DNA from: Przewalskia tangutica
Taxonomy: Eukaryota; Streptophyta; Magnoliopsida; Solanales; Solanaceae
DNA length: 64,000 nt
NCBI GenBank assembly: GCA_029844215.1
Contig: CM056728.1
Location: 61,667,789-61,731,788 of the forward strand
Reading direction: 5' to 3'
Made by a program: the position numbers and the translations under genes. The notes under the pieces were generated by a model, which was given only the letters and a program-made list of their open reading frames with translations, searched no databases and had not been told where the DNA came from. Numbering within the stretch: the stretch's first letter is position 1; every line of letters begins with the position of its first letter. Below are positions 35,761 through 48,560 of the stretch, piece by piece.

Positions 35761-36050
35761 TTACATGGACATGTCTACACCGATGCAGAATTCCGGGGGC
35801 GTGTGGCCATGCGGCAGGGTTGATTACCCGATATATTGTTATTGTGGCTACATGGACATGTCTACACCGATGCAATTCCGGGGCATGTGGCGTGCGCGGG
35901 TTGATCACCCGATATATTGTTGTTGATGTTACATGGACATGCCTACACCGAGGCAGACCCGGTACGTGGGCTACGCGGCATTGTTATTATTGTTGCATCA
36001 CGGGCATGTCTACACCGATGCAGTCCGGGCATGTGGCCATGATGCGAACA
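35761..36050 (+). repeat. Minisatellite in E 5' LTR
   Basis: About four units of 75-90 bases with ACATGGACATGTCTACACCG and GGCATGTGGCC. The copy in the 3' LTR is at 41239-41520. Units vary in spacing and in the GATGCAG core. Confidence 0.75.
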
Positions 36051-36634
36051 AGATTGATGTTGGGCGTGAGACCCATAGTTGTATTTGAGTGATGACTTTG
36101 AGGCGTGAGTCCCCGACTTGATCGCTTACGTTGTGTCTCGTAGTTTGGTTATCATGCATGTCTCCCGCTTTATAGATCGCTATGATTTCATTTATAGTAC
36201 TTACGCTTTCACATACTTGGTACTGTTATCGACCTCTTCGGGCCGCGTTCATGCCGCAGTAGAAGTACATCGACCGTCGATCCGCGTTTAGATCTCATTC
36301 AGCTCGGGAAGCTCCGTTCCGTCGGAGGCTTATCTTTGCATGTTACCCGAGTCTATAGGTTCTTGTACATCTGTGGTATGGCGGCCCTATCCCGTCATAG
36401 TTGTTGTAAAATCTAGAGGTCCAGAGTAATCGCCAAGTGTGGTTGTAAGGATTGTAATCGCTCAAATGTATATATATATGTTGAAAGGCAACCGCTTTGG
36501 TTGGCCTATTTCTATTTCATCTTGATCCATGTCTATATAAATGTTTAAGTTTGTATTTCCGCTGGTTTTCTCTTATGTTGTATCACTAGGGTGCCCGGTA
36601 AGGCACTACCACGCCCGGTTCGGTCTTGACAAAG

Positions 36635-36645
36635 TGGTATCGAGC
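36635..36645 (+). other. Primer binding site of E (altered)
   Basis: TGGTATCGAGC after LTR plus AAG. The A of CAG is missing relative to Z. Confidence 0.75.
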
Positions 36646-36838
36646 GCTTAGTCCTCGGAAAGTGTCTACAGCACCGTGTCTAGTAGAGTCTTGATTATCG
36701 GTGTCTTTGCACCACATCTATAATCGTGAGGCTATAGGACATTTAGGATTGGTTTCCATTTCTTCTCATTCTGAGATCGTGCTTTAGAGCCGTGTGATAA
36801 GTTGGACCCCTCCGACGTATTCCTTTCCTTTATCAGTT

Positions 36839-38057
36839 ATGCCTCCGCGTAAGGCAACCCGGGCCCAGGTGGGCAAGGCAGCCGAGGGAGCTGCTAGTGA
36901 GATACAGAGGAGTACGAGGCACAGTGCTGGCCATTACCGAGATAAGTGCTCAGACGGCGGGTTTTGCGACGCCAAATTTCAAAGAGTTTAGAGCCGCAGT
37001 GGGCCGATGAGACCACGCACTGCACCTTCACCCCACACCGGGCGAGGAGTTGGGGTACAAAGAGATGGCCCGCCATCGCCGTGATCGTGGCCAGACATGA
37101 GGATAGGCTGGACGCAGCAGTTCCAGTAGCGCCAGTGGTTCACCCTAGATCGGATAGTTTGAGGCTACAGGACTTTCTGAGATGTAGCCCGCCAGAGTTC
37201 TACGGGTCGAGGCCTGAGGATGATCCGCAGGAGTTCATCCGACAGTTATAGCGGATCATGAGAGTGATCAAGGCTTCGGAGACCGAGTCAGTGGTCCTAG
37301 GTTCGCATCGGCTGCGTGATACTGCAATGATCGGGTTTGATTCGCGAGCTGTCCCGGGAGAGAATGCACTTCCACCGTTGGGACGAGTTTTCGGGCCTTC
37401 TCGCACATTTCTTGCCTCCACGTATGAGCGAGGGCTCGGCCGGTGATTTTTGATGTTGAGGCGTAACCGCGCATAGCTCGAGTACAATGTGAGTTCGACT
37501 CATCGGCGGTATGTTCCCGCATTAGTAGTGGTATGGAGGATCGAGTGCACCGATATATTACAGGGCTTGATGATTACCTAGCGAGAGTTGTTCGTGTAGC
37601 CCTTCACCGGCATGGACATTGCCCGCACGCAGCTTATGCACTTGGATGTGAGCGGAGAAATCGACGAATGACCGAGATCGCCAGAAGAGGCCGTAACAGC
37701 AGGTCCTTTGGTGACTTTCGAGGCGCACCGCCTCGAAGCAGACTAGTTTTGTACCTCCGCCTGCAGAGTGGTCCTCCACAACCTTCGTGGCACCTGCAGT
37801 ATTCAGGAGCAGTCGAGCTCCATGGGTTCGTTTCTGCGAGTAGGGGTGTTGGCCAGTGCGATACCCTACCTCGGTGTGGTCGATGTGGTAGACCGCATTT
37901 CGTGGAATGTCGTGCCAAGGAGCTTGTTATTTTGCGGCGGGGCCATTTTATGAGGAACTGTCCGACCAAGGGTAGCACGATGTTACGACTCACCTTCAGA
38001 TCGATGGTCGGTTCATCGCCTTCACTAGCTGCGCACCGCAGGCGTGATCGTGATTAG
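36839..38057 (+). pseudogene. gag: Broken gag of E
   Basis: The ATG at 36839 opens MPPRKATRAQVGKAAEGAAS, the common gag start of this family. PPEFYGSRPEDDPQEFIRQL ends at 37251, where a stop and frameshift follow (the F and Z copies continue). MEDRVHRYITGLDDYLARVV is at 37533-37595. The knuckle region has CGRCGRPHF.EC at 37889-37925, then a damaged second knuckle ending HFMRNCPTKGST. The protein ends near 38057. The core is present, unlike A and C. It is the only coding sequence in the element. Confidence 0.85.
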
Positions 38058-38961
38058 GAAGCGGTAGAGACAGTATATCCTTAACCCTCTAGAGTTTTGT
38101 ATGTATTGATGTTGTGATGATGTGATTAGTGTTATGTTCGGATAGCTTTATGCTAAAATGTGATGTAGAACCTGGTTAGTGAGAAGGGTAAGATTGAGGG
38201 TGAGAAAATGATGAACCTTAGAATATTACAGTTGAGACCTTAGATGCGCCGCCTGAGTACCGATTTTGCAAGTGATCCTGTCGAGTACATTTTTATGCCT
38301 AGAACGTTTTGTGTGATAATGTCCCTGGGTAGTGTGCAATGGAAGTGGTAGCTTTCATGACCTGTAGAGGTAAGATTGTTCCGGATCGGGGAACAAGAGC
38401 GTGATGCGTTAAGTGGGTTGGGTTGGGGCCATGTTGCGGGCCAACCCGCCCCGCTTTCGGCGGCGGTCACTGGGTGGTCCCGCCGTGGCGTGGTCACGAG
38501 GGTGCTAGCCCAAGTTTAGATGACCATCGTATGAGTTCGTGGATACGCTTCTACCGAATCGGTTCGTGAAGGCCGAATGGCCTTAAGGAGATCGAGGCTA
38601 GTAAGATGTCCAAGTTCGAGGTAGTGACTCCAAAGTTTCGGAAATGCAAACGCTGACCGGTGTGGTACGTGTACTAGGAAGAGTTCGAGTGTTCGAGAAG
38701 GGTACTACGAGATAGGGAGAAGTGAGAACGTGTGATCGCTTTTGAGGAATGAAGGTGCGAAGGGAGTATATTTTAGACCTTGGTTGGAACTTTTGTGATA
38801 ACAGAGGTGATTCCTCGTTGGCTTGGATTTGGGTTTTGGCGCATGTTATTTTGTGGCCAGTGTGGCATGTTTGGTTTCGTAAGCACAGAGTGAAGACCAT
38901 ACCGGCGTGTATGTTGTGAGAGGTGAGAAGGAACATTCGACGAATGTTTCGGCGAGGAGAA
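38058..38961 (+). other. 3' noncoding block, hairpin and polypurine tract of E
   Basis: About 900 bases without a credible ORF. The conserved block at 38380-38640 includes the GGCCGAATGGCC hairpin, GTCACGAGGGTGCTAG and ATGAGTTCGTGG. Near the end are AACATTCG/CGAATGTT at 38932-38948 with a one-base loop, and a purine tract GAGGAGAA before 38962. Confidence 0.7.
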
Positions 38962-41900
38962 TGTTATACCCGTATTTCCGCAGTATGCACGTGGGGCGAC
39001 GTAGAAATTTGAGCCTTAAAGTTAAGCAAGATTCGAAATTGTGCACAAGTGCCGAAAGAGTCGCTTTTCCGTGAAACGCTTCCACGACTTTCGTAGGGAA
39101 AATTCGCTATGTCATTTATAATTTTTGCGGATTTTTCCGAGAGACGAAACATTTTGGATCAACGAGAGGGCGACACTTGTCACCTCTAATCGAGCACTCG
39201 AGGCGCCTCTTGGACGAATTGGCCTTGGATTTTAGTCCGGGTTAGGTAGGATATTTTGGTGGTAGATGGATAAGGTGTACTTGGCTTAATCTTAGCCTTA
39301 CACTTGCCTAACACTGATGGATCTCGCCATTGGTTGCCTTTGCTTGACCTATAAATACCCTTCATGTTGATGAACTTCTTCATCCAAAATTGCCTAAGTC
39401 TTGAAAAATCTTTCCCTCCTCTTGCTTACTTTGTCCGCCACACTACCCCTCGAGAAGCCTTGGCCGAGAGGTCTACCCCCTAGCCTAGTTGTTTTCGTAT
39501 AATACCCCTTGTTGTGGTATAGAAATACTCTCCTAGTATTGTTGTTATGTCCAAATACCTTGGCCCAAATACCTTGTAGTATTCCCAAGGTTACACTTAT
39601 ACAAAAGCCCAAATACTATTATACTTTCTTTAGCCACTAAACGAAACCCTAAGGAAAATCTTCATTGATAGTTGAAGTGTTAAGTAGAAGTTGCGTAGAA
39701 CTTCTAAGGGTTGTTTAGAGCGGATTGGAGCACTCGGAGTAGGAGCTAAACGTTGCTCAGGAGCGACATTAAACTTGGATAATTTTGGGCTTACCGAGGT
39801 AAATACTACTGTCCTTCTATGGTAATTGGAAATTACATGTTGTTGGAATATATAGTTAAAGTATACTATATATAGAACTGAACATAGTCTTGTGGCAATG
39901 TCTTTGGACTTAAGCCTGAATTTATAAGTAGAAGATTAAACTGTACTTACATAGACCGTATTTACTGATCGATAACCTATATTGGTTGATGCTCGCAAGT
40001 ACGGGCTACTTAGAAGGTGGACAAGGCTAGCCGTTATAAGCCGTGAGCGCTTTTGCTTATAGTCGATAATCGTCGCAAGGTATGTGATTCTTCCTATACT
40101 CTTGAGCATGATATTTTAAAGGAAGATATGTATAGTACGGCAATGTCTTTTGACTTAAGCTGACAATAATATAGTACGTAGACGACGTGTGCTAATTGAA
40201 CGTAGTTGTACGGCAATGTCTTTGACTTAAGCACGAATAATAAGAACCTTGAATGTATTTCAAATGCTAAGAAACCATTTTTTAAAAGAAGAGTAACACT
40301 TGGTTTTAGAGGTTTTAAAAAGAGTTATACTAGCTTTATGGGAGTTAGGTATAACGTCTTAAGAGAGGTAAAGAAAATGGTTTATCGCTTTTTAAGAAGT
40401 TAAGAGACTTGATCTTATAAGATAAGAGACTTAACTTAATTGTCTTAATATGGATGTTTGTGTGAACCTCATTCGTGAGTAATGAGTACTTGGTTTTAAA
40501 AGGAATTACGCTTTCGATTTCGAGATCGTAATGTGTATCGACAGACCACCGCAGCGCTAATAAAGGAAAATGTATTGAATAATAATGTATTATATTAAAA
40601 CCAAGAGTAAACCTCCATCCGCATAGAAACTAAGATGAGACAAAATGATATTACATTTTCTAGATCATGGTCTTTGTAATAAGATTGTTATAAACAAGAA
40701 TAACCTACTCACATATAAGGCATATGTTTCTCAAAGTTGTTTAAAAGAGAAGTATATTCTTAAGTGATTAAGTTTATGAACTATGAAACCATTTGAAAAT
40801 GAGAAGCTTGAGTAATTGAAACTAGGCAAACCGAACTTTGGAAAATAATGTTGTTACTTAATTTTACAAAAGGGAAGTGGTTTGTTTACTTAAAGATAGT
40901 CACTATTTTTATACTACGTATTGTGTGACTTATGTGAAAGAAACGGATCTTTTAAAGGATTTAACGACGTAGTACTTTAGGTTAAAACCGGACTTTGGCA
41001 TAAAATGAAGGTACTTTGAGTGAAGTATAACTAGCCTATGCTTGTTGTGGTGAAAATTGACTATGCTTGTTGTTTTGAAACCTGCCTATGATTGTGATGA
41101 TAGCCTTTGTTGTGCAAGTGTTGTATTTACGTATTACCGCGTCTCGATAGAGGCGGTTGACTTGTTGAGAACTTACTTGGACGCGTCGGCGCGACGAGAA
41201 TTCCACGTATGTTTCCATTTTGATCGTCTTGTTGTTGATGTTACATGGACATGTCTACACCGGCGCACTCGGGGCGTGGCTACGCGGCAGGTTGATTACC
41301 GATATATTGTTATTGTGGCTACATGGACATGTCTACACCGGCGCAGACTCGGGGCATGTGGGCTACGCGGCGGTTGATCACCCGATATATTGTTGTTGAT
41401 GTTACATGGACATGCCTACACCGGCGCGTAATCGGCATGTGGCCACGCGGCATTGTTATTATTGTTGCATCACGGGCATGTCTACACCGATGCAGACCGG
41501 CACGTGGCCATGATGCGAACAAGATTGATGTTGTGGGCGTGAGACCCATAGTTGTATTTGAGTGATGACTTTGAGGCGTGAGTCCTCGACTTGACCGCTT
41601 ACGTTGTATCGTAGTTTGGTTATCACGCATGTCTCCCGCTTTTATAGATCGCTATGATTTCATTTATAGTACTTACGCTTTCACATACTTGGTACTGTTA
41701 TCGACCTCCTTCGGGGCCGCTCATCGCAGTAGAAGTACATCGACCGCCGATCCGCGTTTAGGATCTCATTCAGCGTCTTGGGAAGCTCCGTTCCGCCGAG
41801 GCTTATCTTTGGTATGTTACCCGAGTCCATAGGTTCTTGTACATTCGTGGGTATGGCGGCCTGTCCGTCATAGTTGTTGTAAAATCTTAGGTGCAGAGAC

Positions 41901-42115
41901 CTTTGTTGTGGCAAGGTGGTTGTAAGGATTGTAACTGTTCAAATGTATATATATATGTTGAAAGGCAACCGTTTTGGTTGGCCTATTTCTATTTCATCTT
42001 GATCCATGTCTATTTACATGTTTAAGTTTGTATTTCCGCTGGTTTTCTCTGATGTTGTATCACTAGGGTGCCCGGGGTAAGGCACCAGTCACGGGCCCGG
42101 GTTCGGGTCTTGACA
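38962..42115 (+). repeat. 3' LTR of E, 3154 bp
   Basis: TGTTATACCCGTATTTCC to GGTCTTGACA, followed by the TTAAC duplication. Its last 60 bases (CCGGGGTAAGGCACCAGTCA...) match Z almost exactly, whereas the 5' LTR end of the same element has lost bases at the same G/C runs. Confidence 0.93.
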
Positions 42116-42474
42116 TTAACGCATCACGCTCTTGTTCCCCGATCCGGAACAACCTTAGCTATACAGGTCATGAAAGCTACCACTTCCATTTTACACTACC
42201 CAAGGAAATTTCCCCACAATTTCTCCACGTATACTTATACATTCTGACAAAGATTACCCGCAAGATCTTGTACTCAAGACGGCCTTACATCTAAGGTCTC
42301 AACTGTAATATTCTAAGGTTCATCATTTCTCACCCCCAGGCTTACCCTTTTTCACTAACCAGGTTCTAAATCACATTTTAGCACAAAGCTATCCGAACAT
42401 AACACTAAACACATCATCATAACAAGCATACAAAACTCTAGATGGTTAAGGATATACCTGTCTCTACCGCTTTC
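42116..42474 (-). other. 3' noncoding block of X, second part
   Basis: Continues from 33431 after E and keeps TTAAC as the duplication. It holds GATCCGGAACAACCTTA and CATGAAAGCTACCACTTCCAT, shared with A and C. No ORF of interest. Confidence 0.65.
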
Positions 42475-42995
42475 CTAATCACAGTCCTGCCCTGCAGGGC
42501 GCATAGCTAGTGAAGGCGATGAACCAGCCACTGATCCTGAAGGCTGAGTCGTAACATCCGTGCTACCCTTGGCCTGGACAGCCGCAAATGGCCCCGCTGG
42601 CCGCAAAATAACAAGCTCCTCGCACCACGACACTCCCCAAAATGCGTATACCACATCGACCACACCGGTAGCAGGTGATCAGATTCGCCGACACCCCTAC
42701 TCCCCGAAACTGAACCCACGGAGCTCGACCGCTCCCGAATACTCGATGTCACGAAGGTTGCGAGGACCACTGCGACCGGCGAGGTACGAAACTAGGCCGC
42801 CGAGGCGGTCCGCCAAAGTCACCAAAGGACCCTACTGCTCGCCCTCTCGCGATCTCGGCCATTCCGTCGATTTCTCCGCCTCACATCCAAGTGTATAAGC
42901 TCGCACGCGGCAATGTCCATGCCCTACTGAAGCGGCTACACCAACAACTCTCTCGCAGTAATCATCAAGCCCTGTAATATATCGGTGCACTCGAT
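42475..42995 (-). pseudogene. gag: Broken gag of X, C-terminal part
   Basis: Minus strand. The stop at 42475 follows VAGSSPSLAMRPAGQDCD, identical in layout to the end of gag in Z. The zinc knuckles are spread over two frames: THFGECRGARSLLFCGQRGH near 42590-42660. The upstream part continues to LDDYL near 42970 and is then cut by F at 42996. It continues at 52635. Confidence 0.8.
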
Positions 42996-45359
42996 TGTTA
43001 TACCCCGTATTTCCAGAGTATGTACGTAAGGGAATACGTACGAAAGACTAGCCTTAAAGATAAGCCTTGGACGTTTCATTTTGTACACAACTCACTAGAA
43101 GAATCGTTTTCCGACGAAACGTTTCCACAGCTTTTAGAGAGTAAATTCGGCTATGCCATTTCTTATTTTTATGGATTTTTCCGAGAGACGAAACATTTTG
43201 GACCAACGGGAGGGCAACACTTGGCACCCTCCCATTGATGGACTTGAATCGTCCATTGGACGAAAATGGAGAAACATTGGCACGTTTTTTGTGCCATGGC
43301 ACAAGTCAAGGAGTTGGTAGGATATTTGTGTTTAGTTAATCCTCACCCTACACTTGCCTTGCACTTGTCTTCATCTTGCCATTGGTTGGCCAAGGCTTGA
43401 GCTATAAATACCCCTTTGATGAAGAGTTCTTCATCCACAAAGTTATCTTCCAAGTCTAAAAATCCTCTCCTCTCCCTTTGTAGCCATTTCGCCCAAACAC
43501 CTCCCTCCTCGAAGGTGGCCTTGGCCGAATACCCCCTTAGCCTAGCCAAAAATCTACCCCCCTCCCTTGGTAGAAAAGTTACCTTCTTGTATCGTTATAA
43601 TGCCCAAAATACCTAGCCCAAATACCTTAGTACTTTGTAGAAGTTGTGAAGAACTTCTAAGGTTCTTGAGCATACAACTTAGAGCAAAACCTTGCTCAGC
43701 GACTTTTCTAGGATATTATGGGCTTACCGAGGTAATAATCCTAACCTCTTTTGAATTAGAGAATACTTACTGTTATAGTATAAGAATTAGTATAAATACT
43801 TAGAAGTATATCACGTAATAGAATTGAAGTGTTAATCACTTAGAAGGGTTTAAAAGAAGAATAATCAAATCAGATTTACATAGGACTGCTTTTCACATGA
43901 GACTTATATAGCTCACCGGTAGGGAAGTGCTGCCCGACTTACCGTAGAATTATGAACCCCTGTTTAGAATGACCTTGAGTAGTCTTTAATAGATATCCGT
44001 GACTATTATAGGTCGACTCTGCGCGACATATTCAACTTGGTGTGGTTTTCAATGGTAAGGTATGTGATTCTTCCTAAAGCATGATATTTTACAATATAAT
44101 TACAGAATGCCTCACGGCTTAAGCTCGAATAATACTTACGAATGCCTCACGCTTAAGCTCGAATAATACTTACAAGAATGCCTCACGCTTAAGCTGAATA
44201 ATAAAGAATCAAAACATTTCAAAAGACTATCAATCTTATTAATGTAAGAGAACTAATTGGTTTTTAAAACAGAAGCTTAAGAGTTATACTAGCTTTATGG
44301 GAAGTAAGTATAACCACTTAAGATTTATAAAAGAAACAAGTTTGCCTATGTGTTTATAATAGACTTATATTGTGAAAAGAATAATAAAGATGGTTTGATA
44401 AGTAGACATGATATGATGCTATGTGTTAGTATCTTGTAACGCTTTGTATAGGTGAGTATCCTTGTTGTGCTTATATTGTTTAAAGATAAGTTGTTATGTT
44501 AGTATACTATCACTCACCTCGAGATGATACCGGGGTTAAGCCGCCTCCGACGCGGGTAGACTCGGTGATGGGACCATGATTCGAGAATACCTCACGCGGG
44601 TCCAGGGGCCTATGCGAGCTACGAGTTCCGTGTTAGTATGCGGGTTATACCTCATGCGGCATGTGGCCATGCGACAATGAGTCCAGACGACGCCGAGGAG
44701 TAATACCCTCGACGCGGGTTATACCTCACGCGCCCATGTGAGTGGCCTATGCGACTCGAGTCCAGATTAGGCTGCAGAATGATGATAGGGCGAGTGGCCC
44801 TGCTTTCGATCATTCGCAGCCTAGACAAGACTCATTACGCTTACCTATTGTTGCTGTTTGTGATGTGGCACTATATGCGGTTTCTCGTTGTTTCATACAT
44901 ATTTGTAAACCGGTTTTAAAAATGATATGTTTCATTTGAGTACTTTACAATTTCGCATACTTAGTACTGTTGCATCGACTCCTTCGGGCCGCTCATGCCG
45001 CAGTAAGGGCAAGCAGTGTTAGATCCGCATTCCTAGGATCTCTACGTTGGTGTCTGAGCTCCATCTCTTCCGAGGCTCTACTTTTGTATGATCTCCTGTT
45101 GTAGATAGTTTTGTACAGTGGTATGGCGGCCCCGTCCCGCCATAGTTGTATATTTTCAGAGGTTCAGAGTCATGTTGTATGTTGTCGGATGTAATCTGAA
45201 CTATGATTATATATATATATGCCGAAAGTGTTTTTCTCACATAAACCGTGGTCTTATTTTATAAATCTGTTTCATGTCTTGTTATATATTTCCGTGATTT
45301 CTCGATGTATGACTACTGGTGCGCCCAGAGGCACGATCACGCCCCGAACGGTCGTGACA
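42996..45359 (+). repeat. 5' LTR of F, 2364 bp
   Basis: TGTTATACCCCGTATTTCC to GGTCGTGACA. TATA at 43402-43414. Three short repeats of GAATGCCTCACGCTTAAGCT lie at 44105-44200. Minisatellite with ACCTCATGCGG-type units at 44530-44770. Hairpin AGATCC (45021-45026) / GGATCT (45036-45041) near the end. Confidence 0.92.
43402..43414 (+). promoter_or_regulatory. TATA box of F 5' LTR
   Basis: CTATAAATACCCC about 407 bases into the LTR. The copy in the 3' LTR is at 50632-50645. Confidence 0.7.
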
Positions 45360-45363
45360 AAAG

Positions 45364-45374
45364 TGGTATCGAGC
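45364..45374 (+). other. Primer binding site of F (altered)
   Basis: TGGTATCGAGC, with the same loss at CAG as in C, D, E and X. Confidence 0.75.
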
Positions 45375-45556
45375 GATTAATCTCTGAAAGTGTCTACGCA
45401 TCGTATCTAGTAGTTCGATTATCGGTGTTGTGCACCACACCAATAATCGTGAGGCTATAGGATATTTAGGATTGGTTTCCATTCTTCTCATTCCGAGATC
45501 GTCTTTGTAGAGCCGTGTTATAGTCGACCTCTAACGTATTCCTTTCCGTAATGCTT

Positions 45557-46750
45557 ATGCCTCCACGTAAGGCAACCCGCCCGTATGGCAAGGCAATGGC
45601 GGAGTCGCTAGCAGACACCCAGAGTCACGAGGGCTCGTGCCCGTCTATACCGAGACGGCGAGTTCTATGACGCCGCCCAAAGACACCACAAGACCACACC
45701 TCCCGCCCCACACCGGGCGGAGGAGTTAGGTACAAGGAGACGGCCACCTTTTGGCTAAAGTCAGGCCCGACACGAGGAGAGATCGACGCGGCAGCTCAGC
45801 CCACCCAGCTCGCACCCGTGGTACACCCGAGGCGAATAGTTTGAGGCTACGAGATTTCTTGAGTCAGAGCACGGAGTTTTATGGGTCGAGGCCGAGGATG
45901 ATCCGCAGGAGTTCATCCGTCGCCTTCAGAGGATTTTGAGAGTGATCGGGCGCCGAGACCGAGTCCGTGATCTTTGGTTCACATAGGCCGCGTGATACCG
46001 CAATCGATTGGTTTGATTCATGGGAGTTATCCCGGGAGAGCACGTCCCTCACTACTGGGACGAGTTCTCGAGGCTTTCCTCACTCACTTCTTGCCTCCAC
46101 AGGATGGCGAGGGCGCGGCCGATAGATTTTTACCGCCGAGAGGCAGAGGACGACCTTGTCGGGGAGTACAATGTCGAGTTTGATTCATTGGCTCGATATG
46201 TCCCAAAGATTGGTAGCAGATATGGAGGATAGGGTACACCGCTATGTCATCGGGCTAGATGACTACATGGCCGAGTCATGTGCGGGGTTTCTCCACCGTA
46301 TGGACATTACCCGCATGCGCAGCTCACGCCTTGATGCGGCGAGCGCAGGTCGACGAGTGGACGACATCGCCAGGAAGGCCGTGGCGGAGGGTTTTCTGGT
46401 GGTTATCGTGGTGGCGGCCTCAGTTAGCCTAGATTCGCACCACGCCCGGCTCGAGCACTCCCGCACCGCCTCAAGACCCAGAGTTTTCGAGGCGCACTGG
46501 GCCCTGTGGCTTCGTGACGCCCAGAGTAGCAGAGGTATCGCCGACGACCACCCCAGCTGTGGCCGACGCAGTAGATCCCATTACGGAAGTGTGGTACTAC
46601 TTATGGATCTTGTTACGAGGGCCAGCAGGTCACTTTGCGGACCGTCCGACCGGGGCTACGGTGGTAGGCCCAACCTTCGTGTTCTGTGGCCGCCATCATC
46701 TCCTACGATTACTCGCCCCGAGGCGGGTGCTCGTGGGTCGGCCAGGTCGC
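45557..46750 (+). pseudogene. gag: Broken gag of F
   Basis: The ATG at 45557 gives MPPRKATRP-like sequence. FYGSRP.DDPQEFIRR is split by shifts near 45880-45930. EYNVEFDSLARYVP is near 46165-46205 and MEDRVHRYVIGLDDYMAESCAGFLHRMDI at 46222-46308. The knuckle near 46610-46650 shows GQQGHFA with its first cysteines out of frame. The central domain is present, so F resembles E and Z here rather than A and C. Confidence 0.78.
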
Positions 46751-46859
46751 GCAGAGGTCGTGGCTCAGTCCCAGCCTAGCGGTCCTCGAACCGCATTTAT
46801 GCTTTGTCCACCGACAGATCGTGAGGCCTCACCGATGTCGCCACAGTACCTTATCGGTT

Positions 46860-47190
46860 CGGTTTGATGTTTATGCCTTGATAGATCCGGTTCCACTGCC
46901 CTATATATCTCCCTTGTTGCTAGTAGGATAGGGATAGAGCACGAGTCCATAGACCCTTTCGAGGTAGCTACGCCATGGGTGATTCGGTGGTAGCTCGGCG
47001 TATATAGGGCTTGTCTCGTGACCATTTACACCGTCGACTCAGCCGACTTGATAGAGTTGGAGATGATTGACTTCGACGTGATTATGGGGATGGATTGGCT
47101 AGCTTCTTGCTATGCCAATGTAGATCGCAGAGAGTAGTACGGTTCCAGCTTCGGCGAGCCGGTTGTTGAGTGGGAGGAGCACCAGACGCC
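46860..47190 (+). pseudogene. pol: Broken retropepsin of F
   Basis: DVYALIDP at 46867-46890, then a base is missing at the CCGG that would continue to GST, the same place as in D. ISPLLL and the VGD..V.LGVYRACL-like and MIDFDVIMGMDWLASCYANVD parts follow near 46900-47120. PVVEWEE-like and YLKARKM-like linker sequence reaches 47230. Confidence 0.7.
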
Positions 47191-47329
47191 GAGGGTAGGT
47201 TTATTTCCTACCTCAAGGCTAGGAAGATGGTGCAGGGGTACATCTACCATCTAGTTCGAGTGTTTGATAATCGAGGTGCGGTACCAGATTTTCGCCGCCT
47301 CGTAGTCACGAGTTCCCGACGTGTTCCTG

Positions 47330-47930
47330 CATGACCTCGGGTATCCTCCCGAGAGGAGATTGAGTTTTGTATTGACATATTGCGGATACTCGGCCTATTT
47401 CCATTCCGCCATACGTAATGGCACTGCCGAGTTGAGAGAGCCAAGGATCACTTAGGGATTTGCTAGAGAAGCGGCTTCATTAGGCCCAGTTTCTCCCCGG
47501 GGCGCCGATTGTTCGCGTGAAGAAGAAGGACGGACGCGCACGTGTGTTGATTACAGGTGAACAAGGTGACCATTAAGAACAGATACCCTCCCGGTGATTG
47601 ATGATTTGTTCGACCGCAGGTGGTGCGAGATGTTTCTCCAAGATTGATCGCGATCGCTATCATCAGTGCGAGTCGAGAGCGGATGTCCCTAGGATCGCAT
47701 TCGACCCAGACGGCATTATGAGTTCGTGGTCATGTCTTTGGTTGACCAATGCTCCGCCAGATTCATGGATTTGATGAACCGAGTGTTCAAACCATTTTTG
47801 ACACGTTTGTGATAGTGTTCATTGATGATATCTTGGTTTATTCTCGCCAGAAATGAGCACGCGAGCATTTGGCGATCAGGCCGACAGCTTCCAGACCAGC
47901 GATTGTACGCCAAGTTTTCCAAATGTGAGT
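47330..47930 (+). pseudogene. pol: Broken reverse transcriptase of F
   Basis: Colinear with the RT of D at 13125-13800: GYPPERRLSF-like start, VKKKDGRA.VC, DDLF, RCFSKID, YHQ, MDLMNRVFKPF, then VFIDDILVYS at about 47815-47843. It is broken by roughly a dozen small indels. Most fall where D has CTG, CAG, CGGG or GGCC. Confidence 0.82.
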
Positions 47931-48560
47931 TTTGTTGACTTGATGGCGTTTCTTGGGCATATTGTCGTGATGGCATTCGAGTTGATACGGCGCCAAGATC
48001 GGCGCGAGACTTGCCGAGACCTACTACTCCGGCAGCAGGTTCGCAGCTTTACGGGCCTTGCGCAGTTATTATCGGCGTTCGTGGAGAAGTTTGCTTTATC
48101 TTCGCACCATTGACTAGGTCGACTCGTGGCGCCAAGTTTGATGGATCGATGCTTGTGAGCGTGGTTTCGATTCTTTGAAAGAGAGCCGACGATCGCCCGC
48201 TTCTTACTTCCGAGGTCCAGATGGTTATGTCGTATTGTGATGCGCCGTGCATCGGGTTGGGATGTGTATTGATGCAAGATGGCGTGGTTATAGCATATGC
48301 ATCCCGACACCAAGAAACACGAGAGGAACTACCCCACCCATGATTCGAGTCGCACCGTGATTCACGCCAAGATCCGAGGCACTATTTGTATGGGGTTCAC
48401 GTGGATATTTATACGCACCACAAGAGCCTCCAAGATATCTTCACCAGGAGCCGAACTTACGGCGAGACGGTGGTTAGAGTTGCTTAAGGATTACGATGTT
48501 GATATCCTATACCACCCGGGGAAGGCCAACGTTGTGGCAGATGCCTTAGTCGTAGGTCGA
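47930..48560 (+). pseudogene. pol: Broken RNase H of F
   Basis: Connection sequence FLGHIV and RRFVEKFA lead to ERNYPTHDS, LRGTICMGF (frameshifted HYLYGV), then LTARRWLELLKDYDVDILYHPGKANVVADAL at 48458-48550. The last motif is better kept than in D. Confidence 0.75.

Larger units (their letters stand above)
33432..36631 (+). repeat. 5' LTR of E, 3200 bp
   Basis: TGTTATACCCCGTATTTCC to GGTCTTGACA. TATA at 33832-33845, the 200-base module at about 35040-35215 and a minisatellite around ACATGGACATGTCTACACCG at 35761-36050. It differs from its 3' partner mostly by small indels at C/G-rich motifs. Confidence 0.93.
33432..42115 (+). mobile_element. Element E: complete gag-only LTR retrotransposon, TSD TTAAC
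   Basis: 5' LTR 33432-36631, internal 36632-38961, 3' LTR 38962-42115. Flanked by TTAAC at 33427-33431 and 42116-42120, so insertion and both ends are intact. The internal region (2330 bp) is shorter than one LTR (about 3.2 kb) and holds only PBS, broken gag, the noncoding 3' block, hairpin and purine tract. It fits a non-autonomous TR-GAG-like element. It is inserted in the noncoding block of X, in opposite orientation. Confidence 0.93.
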
